A DNA stretch of 64,000 nt from Cylicocyclus nassatus (GCA_958299035.1 CATQJL010000223.1:11518293-11582292), one strand, 5' to 3'. Positions 33,260-44,650 are shown, counted from the first letter of the stretch. Notes: generated by a model not told the origin, from the letters alone. A program made the numbers and translations.

Positions 33260-34520
33260 AGCTCCATGTTCATCAAACGTCCGAGATACATGTAAGAAAA
33301 GGTTTCCATAAAAGGTGCCTTCCGATTCCACTTCTACATTTTCGCAAAGGGCGTTCTTCATAAAGTGAGTCTTCTTCCCACTTATCCGCAAACCGATCTT
33401 CTTTTTAACTTCGTTCTTTTCCTTCAGCATCGTCTCTGCTTCAGTGATACTGCTTGAGAAGAGAACGATGTCGTCCGCAAAACGAAGGTTCGACAGGAAT
33501 CTCCCATCAACTCGTATGCCTCTCTCGTTCCAGTCCAGTGACTTCATCACCCACAACAAGGCCTCGGCGAACAGCTTCGGCGAAATTGTATGGCCTTGTC
33601 GGACCCCTTCCCAATTGGAATAGTCAGGGAGCGATGGAACAGCTGCATCGTTGCTGTATAGTCCTTGTAGCAGTCGGCTAATGTCCTCACTTAGATGGGT
33701 CCACCCCTTGCTCGACTAGCGCAGACAGCATGGCATTGGTTTCGACGCTGTCAAAGGCTTTCTCATAGTCAACGAAGGTTAGGACGACAGGCAGTCGGTA
33801 CTCCCGGCAGACTTCTATGACCCTCGAAACCTTCCGGATGTGGTCCATGCAGCTGAATCCTTTGCGAAATACAGCTTGTTCTTGGGGTTGGGCTTCATCC
33901 AGTGTCCCAGATATGCGAGCGAGGATAATCTTTATGAAAAGTTTGTAGAGCACACTCAATAGGCATACAGGACGGTAGTTCGAAGATCCTGTTCGCCCTT
34001 CTTGAAGAGAAGGACGGTTCTTGACGTTCTCCACTGATCGGGAATCTTCTCTTTTTGAAGGTAAGATGTTAAATGCGGCGCTAGAACCTCGTGTAGACGG
34101 TGTCCTCCGACTCGCAGAAGTTCGACGGAAAGATGATCTGGTCCTGAAGCCGTGTATCTTCATGGTCTGAATCCCCGTGAGCACTTCAGCAGGTAGAAAA
34201 CTTGGCGGTACTTCTCCGGTGGGAACAACGGGCATCGGCACGGATGTTGATGGGCAGAAGAGGTTAGTGTAGAAGTTCTTCGCGATAGATTCCATCTTGT
34301 ACCGGAAAAAAGTCGGAGTCCCGTCTTTGTTTGTGCAGCCAGCGGTACGTGATATTCGCAGGGGTCCCTTCGCCACCTCTTGAGACTTCGTCTTCTTCAG
34401 CTGCTTTCAGTACCTTGGCTTGCCTGTACTTTCTGAGATCCTCTTGCAAAGCTGTTCTGCAACTGGTGTTGGCTATCTGTCCCTCGAGATGAGTTGCATT
34501 CGGATTCTGCCTCATTAATT
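33260..34520 (-). pseudogene. RTE reverse transcriptase, inverted inside its element
   Basis: The minus frames carry NPNATHLEGQIANTSCRTAL then ITYRWLHKQ; SSNYRPVCLLSVLYKLFIKI; VVLTFVDYEKAFDSVETNAM (motif A); and LRFADDIVLFSSSITEAETM (motif C with DD). The order is right for RTE. Motif B is poorly preserved between 33.56 and 33.69 kb. Frame changes separate the blocks. The segment runs opposite to the endonuclease and C-terminal parts, with breakpoints near 33258-33265 (a GCTCGAGC palindrome) and 34510-34530. Confidence 0.85.
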
Positions 34521-34529
34521 TCTACTCAA

Positions 34530-35090
34530 GGGAAGAACTTAACAGGAGAAGAAGAGCAGCCTGAGCCGCCTTCGGGCCTCTGAAGGAAGCCACCGACCAA
34601 CTGATGGACCCGGAGCTTCGTGCCCACCTGTTCGACTCAACCGTTCTCCCGGCGCTCCGTTACACAGCTGAGACTTGGGCTGATACCGTAGCCACGTGGA
34701 AAGCCTTACGGACCACCCACAAAGCGCTCGAGCGCAGTCTTCTGAAGATGACCCGACACAAGCAACATCTAGTCGGATTTCGCAGTACGGATATGAGGAG
34801 AATGTGCCGTCTTCATGACTCAGCAAATTACGTTGCGAAAGCGAAGCATCGATGGGCCTGTCACATTATGAGGAGAACAGACGACAGATGGACACCAAGA
34901 GCATCGAAGTGGTTTCCTTGCAAAGCAAAACGTCCCCGAGGAAGACCACCAACGAGATGGGCAGACGTGTTCGTGGAACGGATGGAACAGCTGAGAAATC
35001 GGCTGGATACGACTTTCGCCCCTGGAACTTGTGGACGCAGCCACCGACGTCAGCCAAGAAAAAGCAGCGCCCATTGCCTCTAGTAGATCC
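34530..35090 (+). pseudogene. RTE C-terminal region
   Basis: Plus-strand reading starts at EELNRRRRAA, then a stop, then AAFGPLKEATDQLMDPELRA, HLFDSTVLPALRYTAETWAD, and ends with RWADVFVERMEQL. This is the well-known RTE C-terminal block after the reverse transcriptase. It continues the protein whose previous residues end at the inversion breakpoint near 33260 on minus. Confidence 0.85.
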
Positions 35091-35261
35091 CAGCAAAAAA
35101 TTTTTCGGGAGTACTACTTCTGCAGATTATAGTGCGCTAGAAATTAGCCGCAGACTTTTTTCTAAAGGAAGTGAAGGGGCTGGTGGGTTCTGGAAAAACC
35201 TGTTGTTCTAAATTTCACTCACCATGCGTTTACCTCGAGGATGCCTAATTTTCAAAAAGAA

Positions 35262-36710
35262 GATTAATTGAGGCAATGCAAAACTAAAAAACAAAAGGGT
35301 CTGAACCTACACCTGCATCAACTTACGAGGCTATCGCTCGATCCACTACACCACAGCCTACCAGAGGTCGTGCCACTTCAATCGTATTTCCTTCGGGAGA
35401 CCAAACTTGGCGCGAAAATCTTCCATAACTCAAGAAACGATCAGCAGAAACGGAAGCCAGATTCGGAATCGTTTTGAGACGAGTATGAGGCGGTGTGTCA
35501 GGAAATTCCAAAGGCCTGCCTGCCCCTTCTTCTCCAGGCGCGTCCTTCGGAGGCAAACATTACTACGCGCCTCTCTCGCACCTATCTCGCACATTGCTGC
35601 GTTGATTCCCCTCCGAACAGTCGCCTCATTTCCCCTGGCATTCCTGGCATAATTAGAAAGGTCCGAATAAGCTACGAGTGAATAATTCCAAAAAATAATG
35701 AAAATGTGGTGAAGAGACAATCTGATACGCAAACTGACAAGGAAAGTATTTCTGATGTGTGACCATTGAAGATGTGGTAGGTGTGTACAGGGGTATTGAA
35801 GGCTAGCTGAGTATTTTATCAGTTTTTGATATGTATAATGCTCTTCCTGAAATTTAGGGATACTTTCAGCGAAAAATTACTGAAGAAAAGGTTCGCAATT
35901 TTTTTAGAGAAATATGCACAAAAGAAAATTATGAACAAACATAACAGTAAGATAGCAGTTGAACGAACATTTCAAATGGTAAAATTTCGATTCTAATTTC
36001 GTCGAATAACTTGCCCATTTGGAAGAGCCAATGCTTCAGAAAATTGATTGCCTCTACTATACTTTGAAAATTCGAAAGTTTTTCTAATAATCAAATAATC
36101 GAATATATTCGAGAAAAAAATTCGAATAAACGAATACTTTGCGTTGATATGTCGTATATCAACTGAACTTTAATCAATAATGGAGGATTTCATGCAGTTT
36201 GAAATTTTCGTATACCGAATTTAAATAATCGGTATTCGAATTTCGAAAAAATTTCATTGCAATACTTTATTCGAATACTCGAAACCGTCTTCCGAAGCTG
36301 TCTATTTTCAAGAATAGTTGTAACTCAAACCTCGCTCTCAAGAAAACATGATCAGCTTTTACCGTACCCTCACCTATCAAATTTTGATTGCAACTAGCAG
36401 AAGCGTTTTTTTGTCATTCTGCATATTTTATTGTCTATTTCACCACATTTTCATTCTTTTTTGGAATTATTTATCGTCGCTTATTCGGCTAACCTTTCTA
36501 ATTACGCCAGGATAAATAAGGCGATTGTCCGGAGGGGAACCAACGCAGAAATGTGCGAGATAGGTGTGAGAGAGGTGCGAAGTAATGCCTACGAAGGGTG
36601 CGCCTGCAAAAGAAGCGGCGAGCCTTTGGAGGATCTTGACCCGCTCTCGAGTATGATGGTATACATCATCCCAAAAGGCCACGGACACTGAGTAACGTTT
36701 CCTTGAAAGC
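35262..36710 (-). mobile_element. tRNA-derived SINE, copy 2 (interrupted)
   Basis: On minus, TGTGGTGTAGTGGATCGAGC resembles an A box and AGGTTCAGACCC resembles a B box; together they look like a degenerate tRNA (about 35303-35370). The body shares the GGCGCGAAAATC and AGATTCGGAATC blocks with copy 1, and its far end (AGGCCACGGACAC, GTTTCCTTG) lies at about 36678-36710, beyond the element at 35496-36645. Confidence 0.6.
35496..36645. mobile_element. Inverted-repeat element of about 1.15 kb nested in the SINE
   Basis: Arms of about 215 bp are inverted copies. The left has CAGGCGCGTCCTTCG, then CTATCTCGCACATT and ATTATGAAAATGTGGTG-type blocks; the right has the complements CGAAGGGTGCGCCTG, AATGTGCGAGATAG and CACCACATTTTCATT. 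The AT-rich interior includes TTCGAATA-type repeats near 36.07-36.29 kb. No transposase is seen. Confidence 0.75.
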
Positions 36711-37640
36711 AGTTTTGTAGCTAGAGCTCAGATCTATCACAAAAAACACAAAAAATTCTTTCAAGCGATATGAACAAATTTGATCAGCTTTTTATATGTA
36801 CACGGTAGAAGTATGCGATCTTTAGATTTCAAGCGAAATTTATGAAGACGAGTTTTCGTAAGCTCATAACTTGGCTATATAGACTGGAACCTGAAAAGTT
36901 ACCACTGGATGGCACAGCTTCTATTAGCTTTAATATGTAGAAGCGAGCAGGCAAGTTTTCTGAAAGATACGCGAAAAGTGCGGGCAAAATTACGCAATTT
37001 CGTGATTCAGTTACAGTCACCTCACCGTATCTATCCAGAAAGACCCTGTAATCCTCAAAGACCACGATTTTCGTAAAGATCGCATTCGAAAACCTCTATA
37101 AGCGAAGTTTTCTCACAATTCAAGGTCATCAACATTTTGACCAAAATCCATCGGCGAGCTTAGAGTGTCAAAACGATAAAAAATGAAATAAGCTGAACGT
37201 CTCGGAAAACTTGCTCATAGAGGTTTTCGACTTGCCGTTACGAAAATCACATCTGCTTAGCTCGAGCTTCATATTTTAGGGTTATGGTGTGTAAAATTTG
37301 GAAAGACATGATCTTTCTAGAATTCACCAGCCCTTCCATTTCCTCTAGAGAAAAATCTGCAGACACTTTCTGGTGCTCCATAATGCACGCAAGAAATACT
37401 ATCGATATTTCTGCTGTAATCTACTAGGCGAATGCGGCCCTGCTTTACACCCTTGCAAAGAGAAGTTCGCATACTAAAATCGGACTATCAAGGACGTGGT
37501 GTATATAAAAGATACATTTTGATGAGCTGAGCACAATTTTTTCTGATGCGGAATACATCCATTATAAAGAAAGCTACAGCGAGTAGAGTTTAAATACGCA
37601 TTTTTGTGGAGTTTATCAGCGCTTCTATCTCTTTTAGACC
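36711..37640. other. Unassigned intron sequence with diffuse repeats
   Basis: Part of it (about 37500-37600) resembles 40090-40170 in the same orientation, sharing an AAAAGAT..GTTGAACACA-type block and GAAAGYTACRGCG. Several short self-similar blocks around ACGAAAATC occur near 37.05-37.25 kb. No gene is recognised. Confidence 0.35.
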
Positions 37641-39930
37641 CGTATGCACGTAGATCACGCTAGTCAGGGAAGGGGATCTATGAGGGAATGTTCCAATCTC
37701 GCCACTCTAGGTATCTTTTCTCTTCCTTCTCTATCTTGCTTAAGAAAGCTCTTATAGCCTTTTAGCTGCGCGTAATGGATGCCAGGTTACTGCCATACAA
37801 GACTGGTTTTTTGCCTTTTTGTATGATCCTGAGAATCCTCTGGAAATCTTCAGGTGATCACCTCTCACTTTCAAAGTCATTTATCTCCCTGAGAAATCAA
37901 CGAAAATGTTGCAAAATTGTAATCTATTAGGTTAGTGCAAAAATAATGAGCGTTTTCTTAAGACTTTTTTCAGGACAACTTTTCTCCATCAAACGTCTTT
38001 CTTTTCAACGGTTTCAGCACATTGTTAAAAAGCTCTTTTCATCTCTATCTGACGATGTTCGAAGGGAACTTCTAGGCCACTTTGTAAGAACCTATAGAGC
38101 TTCACATAATCGCGCTCAAAATTAGATATTCGTTGCATTCATTTTTCTGGCCAGAATTTGAGCGCGAATGAAGGTGGCTTATCGAAAATTTAGCCGCTAT
38201 ATGTAATGGAAATTGTCTACATTATGCATATTCAACCATGTTTTTTCAAGTTATCTAAAGTGAGGTATCGGCGGCTTAACATGGGTAATGGTTGCAAACA
38301 CTTTAGAGCCCATAGCCCGCTCAAACTTTGCTCATCTCTGTAAGCGTGAGGGTAGGAGTCCTATTAGCGGTTTTTGCAAAAACATTTAGCTTTTCAGTAC
38401 GCAGAAAATTAAAAATTCTCTACTTCGGGGTTTTGAGGCCTACTGAAAAAATGCTAAAAAAATTGATATTTTTGGATTTCGATTTTTCCCTCTTCGCTAA
38501 TGTTTTTTCTCCAAGCCGTTTCTATGTATATTTGTACTACTGCTTGCGACTACAAGATAGGCTGTTTATAAATCTTAAGAACAAAGTGTCAAAGGAGTTA
38601 TGTTCTGTCAAAAACAAGGCTTCAGAAAAAAAACTCTTTTTGTTTTTCAATCCATATTTTTCTGCCCATATGAGATATGAGTATAGGTCAAATGCGCTGT
38701 ACTGCGAAAGGTTCGCTGCATTTGATTGTCTTTGTCATATTTCAAAATGTAGATTTTATAGAAAGTTATAGCAAGTTAAAGTGAAAAATTGAAAAACGCT
38801 CATTATTTTTGCACCAACCTAATATACAGGGTGTCCGTAAAGTATGTATACACTGTTTGATCGTTAATATCTTTCTTTCCAACAAGTCTCTTGCAATGCT
38901 TCAGGTACCGCTTTGTAGAGCTGGCTTCAACTTGGATTTGCAGTATAAAAAGAGTCACCCATCTCTTTTCATTTCTGTAGGATTACTTCAAAGAGGGTTG
39001 AGCCATGAGAGGCCATATTTTGCCTCAGGAGGGAAACAGCCTAAAAACATTTACACTAGGCTAGTTAGAGTTGCTGATTCTAAATGTATAGTTCTCAACT
39101 TATTATGATGCTTCATTGAAGAGTTATGCCAGGTAAGAGGTAGCGGCCATTTTTTCAATGTTCCTTAAAAGTGCGGTTACTCCGTTTAAAAAGCTTCATT
39201 GTGGATAGTAGAGTATTGAACTCAGCGTCCATAAAAACCCCATTACACAAGTTATCACATTTTTTTTGAAAAACTTTAAAACGGCAGCTTTTTCCCTTTT
39301 TCCCTTTTTTTTAAAAAGATTTTGTCAAATGGCATTTTTCACTATAGATTCACATGCTAGATGTTCATACCGTAATCCTACAGTAACGAAGAATGAATGG
39401 TGATTCGCTCCATACTCAAAATCTAAGTTGAACCTCGCTCTACAGAATGGTGCCTCAAGCTCGGCAAAAGACATGAAAAACGTGCTAAGCATCTTTATAG
39501 TAAAAATAAGTAGAATCTCAGGATATTAGAATTTTCGATAAACCACTGCTCGCGAGCTAGGAACAAAGAAGAATTCACAGTCTTTAGATTAAATTTCTTC
39601 TTTCGGTAACAACTTTAGCAGTGCCGTAGTATATCCTCAGTACAAGTTTGCATCGTTTTCACTGACTCCTCAGGAAGATAAATAATTGTGAAAATGAGAA
39701 GTGATTTCTTGGGAATCCCCAGGAGATCACACAAAATGGCAAAAAAAAAAACCAATCTTTTAAGAAAATAATCTGGCATCCATAATGCACAGGTATAGTG
39801 TATGAGAACTTTCATAAACGAGATGGAGAAAAAAGAAGAAAGATACGTAGAGTAGCGAGATATAACGCATCCCCTCTCAGACCCCCTCTCCTTCCCAACG
39901 GAGATGTACATGCATATGGACCTTAACAAA
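37640..39930. repeat. Inverted arms with two elements between them
   Basis: The arm at about 37650-37920 and the reverse complement of about 39650-39925 share blocks such as GGATGCCAGRTTA, GGTTTTTTGCC and GATCC..GAGRATCC, belonging to the fold-back family of 3.4-4.1 kb. The loop holds the mariner-ended element at 37927-38822 and, from 38823, an ACAGGGTGTCCGTAAAGT-edged repeat whose inner blocks near 38.88-39.0 and 39.35-39.46 kb are inverted. Confidence 0.5.
37927..38822. mobile_element. Non-autonomous mariner-ended element D
   Basis: The element is 896 bp, flanked by TA. The left end is TTAGGTTAGTGCAAAAATAA and the right end in reverse is TTAGGTTGGTGCAAAAATAA. The inside matches the element at 19386-20286 in opposite orientation, so both are copies of one family. 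The frame at 38328-38771 is not a recognisable transposase. Confidence 0.85.
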
Positions 39931-41119
39931 AAGTCTGCGGCTACTTTTTAGCACACTATAATCTATATGAGCAGTGCTATCAAATGCTACTTATCCCTAT
40001 TTTTTATGTTGGATAGGCGTTGCGTTACATGCTTGCGAAAGGACCTTCGCAGATGAATTTAAGAAAACTGGAAACGGTATATCGAGGACATGCTGTACAT
40101 TAAAAGATTTGTTTTAACGAGTTGAACACATTGCTGCTTCCGGATTCAAAATTTATTCATTTCGAAGAAAGTTACGGCGCTACGTAGTTGCGGGATTTGC
40201 GGATTCCGCGAAGTTCCCGGAATTCAGTGACATTCATGAAAATTTTGCACATTCTGTGAGCGGTACTGTAACTTCTTTCAGTGTATCGAAAATACAGGGA
40301 AAGTATGTTCGTGATCAGCATTTCGAGGAGGTCACTATAGTATACACCTTACTGTTAGGCCATTTCGAGTTAAATACCTTCTTTGTTGAGCGTTTTTCGA
40401 GTAGCACACAGTTTATGAAGGCGATCAAACTAAATGAGAAGCAAAATAAATAGATTTTTATTTTGCATTCATTCTGGAGGTTTTGAAAGATTAGAGAAAG
40501 GTGAGAAAGTGCGATTTCGTTGGTAAATAAACTATGCATTGGAACACAGCACAACGGATGTATGCCATATCTAATTCAAAGTTATTCACAATTTTTTGAT
40601 CATGTGTCTAAGGCGACCGCAGTCAAAGGACAAGATTTTGAGTTTTTCCCCTGACTATCGTATGGAAATTCTCAATTCGCTTTTCGTTTTACACAGTTTC
40701 ATACAATTTTCTCTTTCATAGGTAAAGGTTGTGCTTTCAATCAAACTGCAATTGAAATTGGATCAAAATCGCATTCTTAGTCCCAATTTTGGAATATTTA
40801 GAATTGGATGCTTCTACTTATCAGCTTGTTGCAGCAAAATGTCAGCGATTTCTTGCTTTAACAGTTCTAAAGAACAATCCTTTCTGTTCAAAATTTGACG
40901 GATTATACAATACAATTTTCGAAAAGAAAAAGATCTGTAACTTGAGAAGCAGCAAGCCGACACAGTTGACGCAAGATTGTGGGCTCACGTAATGATTTCG
41001 TGCTGCTAATGCAACACACGAGATTGACGGATGAGTAAAAATTTGTGTCAAATTTTCAATATAAGTAGAGAAGCGTTAGTAAAAAAATAGCAGGGCAAGA
41101 AGGATTATAAAACACTCAC
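39931..41119. other. Unassigned intron sequence
   Basis: Short frames without domains. It includes the direct-repeat partner (about 40090-40170) of 37.5 kb. Nothing else is supported. Confidence 0.4.
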
Positions 41120-41256
41120 AAAAGCATCCACCAAGATAATTGTAGAATAATCTTCATAAATGTTACCATTATAGCTAAGACGGATCCTGTCAAGCAAACG
41201 TCCCAAAAAAAGGTTGCTGTCCAATACACAAGCGGCGATAAACCGGCTAACATTTG
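41120..41256 (-). CDS. ABCA transporter exon: central helices of membrane domain 2
   Basis: The 137-bp exon encodes QMLAGLSPLVYWTATFFWDV and then CLTGSVLAIMVTFMKII. This matches the ABCA hallmark H-L-Q-x-x-S-G-x-x-P-x-x-Y-W-x-x-x-F-x-W-D, the end of one cytoplasmic loop and the start of the next helix. The acceptor is ATGTTTTAG ending at 41257, phase 0. The donor is CTTTT|GTGAGT, phase 2, which fits the exon at 30525. The following intron is 10.6 kb. Confidence 0.82.
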
Positions 41257-42540
41257 CTAAAACATTTCTTTCAATTAATAACACTTTATATTGTTTAAAA
41301 GTTGTCCTTTCTTAATAAATCAATGCTTTATAATGACGGCTTATTCACCTCTGTCTGTCCGTTACGAAAATCGGTAAGGAATGATTTACATTACTTGGAA
41401 GCATATCATGGTTTCACGACAAACAAGGTTCATTTCTATCTGTCTATTTGTTAAGTGTCCATCAATGTCTTTGCCTTTTATGATGCCTTTGCCTCTCAGC
41501 TTTCACTTAATATTCCTTCAGTGTGAGATTCTGGTCGCAGCGGTCGCATTCGCCAATATAAGGGCAGGGCATACATCACATACTGTTATGTACAACCTAA
41601 TATTATGGGCAAACTTTGGACATGGGCTAGAGAATTATTGACATCCCAACTCAAACGGGATGGTTATCATCATAAGTTATGCGTAATTCGTCTGCAGCAA
41701 GAACTGCATCGGACATGAAAGCGTTATTCGCAGCCATTAACTAAATTTACGAGTATCCTACAATTCCAATCCTTATATCATCTTTTTCGTGATCTTCTAG
41801 AAAAATATACCAGTGTTGCTTTCATTTTAAAAGGATTATAGCGAGCCCAAGGCTAGCTCGCGTGCTTCAAGTACCATATGTCGAAAGGATCTTGTGTGCT
41901 TACTGTTCTCAATTACTCTTACCTACTCTATGCCACTTATTTGTGTGATTGCCCCAATTCTATGGCTCGACTGTTATGATATTACCCCTAGAACTTGTGC
42001 TTATTGCTTTATTAGAATAAATAAATAGCGTTGTATCAGCTTGCTGTTTGTTGTTCATTAGTGTGAAAAAGTAGTATTATGTCATCTAGCGTTTCCTCTT
42101 TCGATAAAAAATGGATTTGAGTAGGGTTTCACTGTTTTAGGCTACTTTGATTGGGGTTTTAGGGGCTTTAGTTGGGGTTTCAGAGTTAAGGCACAGTCAG
42201 TTTTTTTTGGAAACCTCCGGAAGACAGATCGAGAGGTTCCGGGAAAACAGTGAGTACCCATCGCGGAGTAACATGCTATCATGCTATCGGTGCTTTCCCG
42301 AATGCTCCACGGTACCCCCACACCGACTCTCTGGGCCCGGTTTACATTCGGAAAGAAAACCTTATGAGGTGATAGTCAGAAATCGAAGTACGATCCAGGT
42401 GAGTTGCATACCATTAGTTGTAGCATGCGAAGATGGCCCCAAATTTGTCTTCCTTATCTGTCTTCCTTATCTGCTGAACACTTTGAATGATAGAATGTGT
42501 GTGTATTGTGTTCGTCAATCAGATTTTGCGGTAGAGAATT
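41257..42540. other. ABCA intron sequence, missing exons not found
   Basis: The preceding helix and the extracellular loop of the transporter should be encoded between here and 50178. I looked on the minus strand and found no exon with both good splice sites and family-like residues. Confidence 0.4.
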
Positions 42541-42862
42541 CATTGACTTAACGTTTCGACATCGGCATCATCATCAGAGATCTGAAAACGGATTGTAGGC
42601 TTTTCAACTTGCTCATCATGCCCACAAACGCCTCTTCTCACTGTGTCAGTCTAGACTTAGTCTGAGACTTACAGCATGAGACCTCAAAGCCAGGAAACGA
42701 AAACAAACCTCAACCCCAGTTAGCGACAAGCCCGCACGTGTGATGGTAACGGCCGTCACTGAGTCCATTCGTGAGTCAAGGCCTTTCATGTGGGTCACTA
42801 AGCCCACATAATGATGAATGGAGATAAGTCACTACTGATAGACAAGCACTTATTCTTGACAT

Positions 42863-43237
42863 TCAGCTCTGGATTTTTGACACTAATCCATGCACCTCGA
42901 AAATGTTTCTGGCGCATATCTCGGTTAGAATCGTACATTTCACTTCATAATCATTTCCGCCATGCGCTTCAATCTTATGTCGTCCCAACGGTGCTGTTTG
43001 TGTCCCTCGTTTTCTGCCGACTAAATGTTCCTTTAACCTTACATCTAGATTTCTACCCGTTTCTCCAATATAACAGCCATGACAAGTCAAACATTCTAGC
43101 TGGTACACCCTCACCAGCCTTTGTACATTTCTCCAATATAACAGCCATGACAAGTCAAACATTCTAGCTGGTACACCCTCACCAGCCTTTGTACAATCTT
43201 CTACTCTGCCATAGGGACAAACAATACAATGCTTCAT
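42863..43237 (-). pseudogene. GIY-YIG endonuclease domain of Penelope copy A
   Basis: The frame encodes YQLECLTCHGCYIGETGRNL and then DVRLKEHL. Here the GIY-YIG core is reduced to C-x-x-C-x-x-x-YIGETGR, with the Arg and the R-x-x-EH catalytic residues present. Downstream are RHKIEAHGGNDYEVKCTILT and a tail. An exact 68-bp tandem duplication (43060-43195) shifts the frame upstream of the core, so the same peptide can be read twice in part. Confidence 0.85.
43060..43195. repeat. Exact 68-bp tandem duplication
   Basis: The unit starting TTTCTCCAATATAACAGCCA and ending GCCTTTGTACA occurs twice in a row without mismatch, at 43060 and 43128. Since 68 is not a multiple of three, it breaks the Penelope reading frame. 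Identity of the two units suggests a recent event. Confidence 0.95.
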
Positions 43238-44015
43238 TATGCAATCGCTATCATAAAGTCAGTTTCGCATCAAGCTTCTCCACATTCGGGATATTGACAA
43301 GCATCATATCATCCCGCAGTTGGGCTCTATATCTATAAGTGTATTGTTTGATTGCCTTGCTAACTTCGTGCAATAAGCGGCATGCAAAGAGGGATTTTGT
43401 CGCAGTGAGTGCGAATATGATTTTCGGAATGCTGTTTAATACGCTGATGTTCTTGCAATACATATCCGTTGCTGCGCGCTGATGCAAGCTTTCGTGACTC
43501 AAGCCGCTCTTCGTGACCCGTGCACACCATCGAAGCAGTTCTTATCATATTACGAATGACCGCTTTTTTCGTCTCTCTGGGGGTGAGCAGATTTGGCATG
43601 GACCAAGATGTTCTTAGAGCTTCCTTTACGATACCATTGACATGGACAACACCACCGAAGAAGTTGATCTGAGTGTTAAGGTAAGGAAACTACCCGTTTC
43701 GTGGAGTTTCTCGAGTAAGCTTGATATACTCGGACTGCTGGTTTAGCAATTTAAAACATTCATTTATTTCGGACTGAGTAGACTATATTACACAGCAATC
43801 ATCGATGTAACGACAGTACATCAGTGGCATACGCGCAAGCATTGGCTTCTCATTCTACTCATGAAGCACACCGCAAGGACCGGCGCTAAGCGTTGGCCCA
43901 ATGCGAGTTCTCAGTTCTTAAAGAAGTATCTTCCAAAAAACTTGAAGATGTTACAGCTCAATGCTTGCGTGAGGACCAGTACTTGCCTTTTACTCAGTCC
44001 AAAGGGTTGAGCTAG

Positions 44016-44650
44016 AGTACGCAGCGTATGCGGGGTACCTCAGATAATCGCCGGGGGCAGGCGGCCATGCCATTTTTGGGCAAGCGGGCACCGGAAAAAT
44101 AGTTCGCTGATTTTTTGCGGTCCGCTTGCAGATATCTGGAAGAATGTTAGCGAAATTTTGAATGAATGCTTGAAGAACAAATTCGGTTTCCTTGCAGATT
44201 AGCTGCGGCGCAGTGGCCGCATTCTCGCGGACTTTCCGCGAGAATATGAAAATTTCCGTGGGCCGCACGGTCCTTTGTGGAGGACCGCGCAGCCTCCAGG
44301 TACTTTCCGCTGAGAGAAAGTACCTCAAACTTGAGTAATTAAACCAACGGTGACACCTCCGCCACATAGAGTCTTACCTGTGCTCGACGTACACCCGAAA
44401 CTGTTTAAAAACCGTCCGAGCGCCAGCTGAAAATTTGACCAGCGCTCGCTGAAAGAGATTATTTGACGAGCGCCTGCAGAAAATTCTGTGTTGCTGCCCC
44501 GCTAGCAGGAGTTTCGACCGTAAAGGAGGTACCGCCTGCTGAAAATTTGGCCACGCCCCCAAAATTCTGCTGACCGCCTGCAGAAAAGCGCGAGTTTGTG
44601 GACCGCCTGCCCCCGGCGATTATCTGAGACGTGGCGTACGGAGCGTACGC
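44016..44650. mobile_element. GC-rich terminal-inverted-repeat element
   Basis: A perfect 25-bp inverted repeat, starting TCAGATAATCGCCGGGGGCA, lies at 44040-44064 and 44603-44627. Weaker matching extends to about 44016 and 44650 with GTACGC-rich sequence. The interior contains repeated GCTGAAAATTTG and CCGCCTGC blocks. It abuts the truncated end of Penelope copy A. No transposase is seen. Confidence 0.75.

Larger units (their letters stand above)
30700..35095 (+). mobile_element. RTE-type LINE with nested hAT-like element and internal inversion
   Basis: The endonuclease part lies at about 30.8-31.83 kb on plus. A 1.35-kb hAT-like element follows (31837-33185). The pre-insertion sequence resumes on plus to about 33260. 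The reverse transcriptase is on minus (34520 down to 33260), and the C-terminal part is again on plus (34530-35090). Reading across the two breakpoints in flipped orientation restores the usual RTE order, so this is one copy with an inverted inner segment. Stops and frameshifts show it is dead. The 5' boundary at about 30.7 kb is approximate. Confidence 0.85.
42541..43990 (-). mobile_element. Penelope-like retroelement, copy A (degenerate)
   Basis: The minus strand carries a reverse transcriptase remnant (about 43680-43985), with a broken ALGQRLAP-type block and an intact MYCRYIDDCCV catalytic block followed by SEINECFKLLNQQSEYIKLT. A linker with conserved cysteines and histidines comes next, then a GIY-YIG endonuclease (42863-43237). 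A hammerhead-like core lies at the 3' side (about 42550-42583). Penelope-like elements pair a telomerase-related reverse transcriptase with this nuclease. Stops and shifts are present, and the 5' side is cut off where an inverted-repeat element begins. Confidence 0.85.

Noticed and set aside
34530..35083. Plus-strand frame of 159 residues as a separate host gene
   Set aside because: It is the standard C-terminal block of RTE retrotransposons, in frame with neighbouring remnants.
41520..41640. Possible transporter exon on minus with LYITVCDVCPALILANAT
   Set aside because: The frame ends in a stop without a donor after it. The alternative with donor GTATGT leaves only about 46 bp with no clear family residues.
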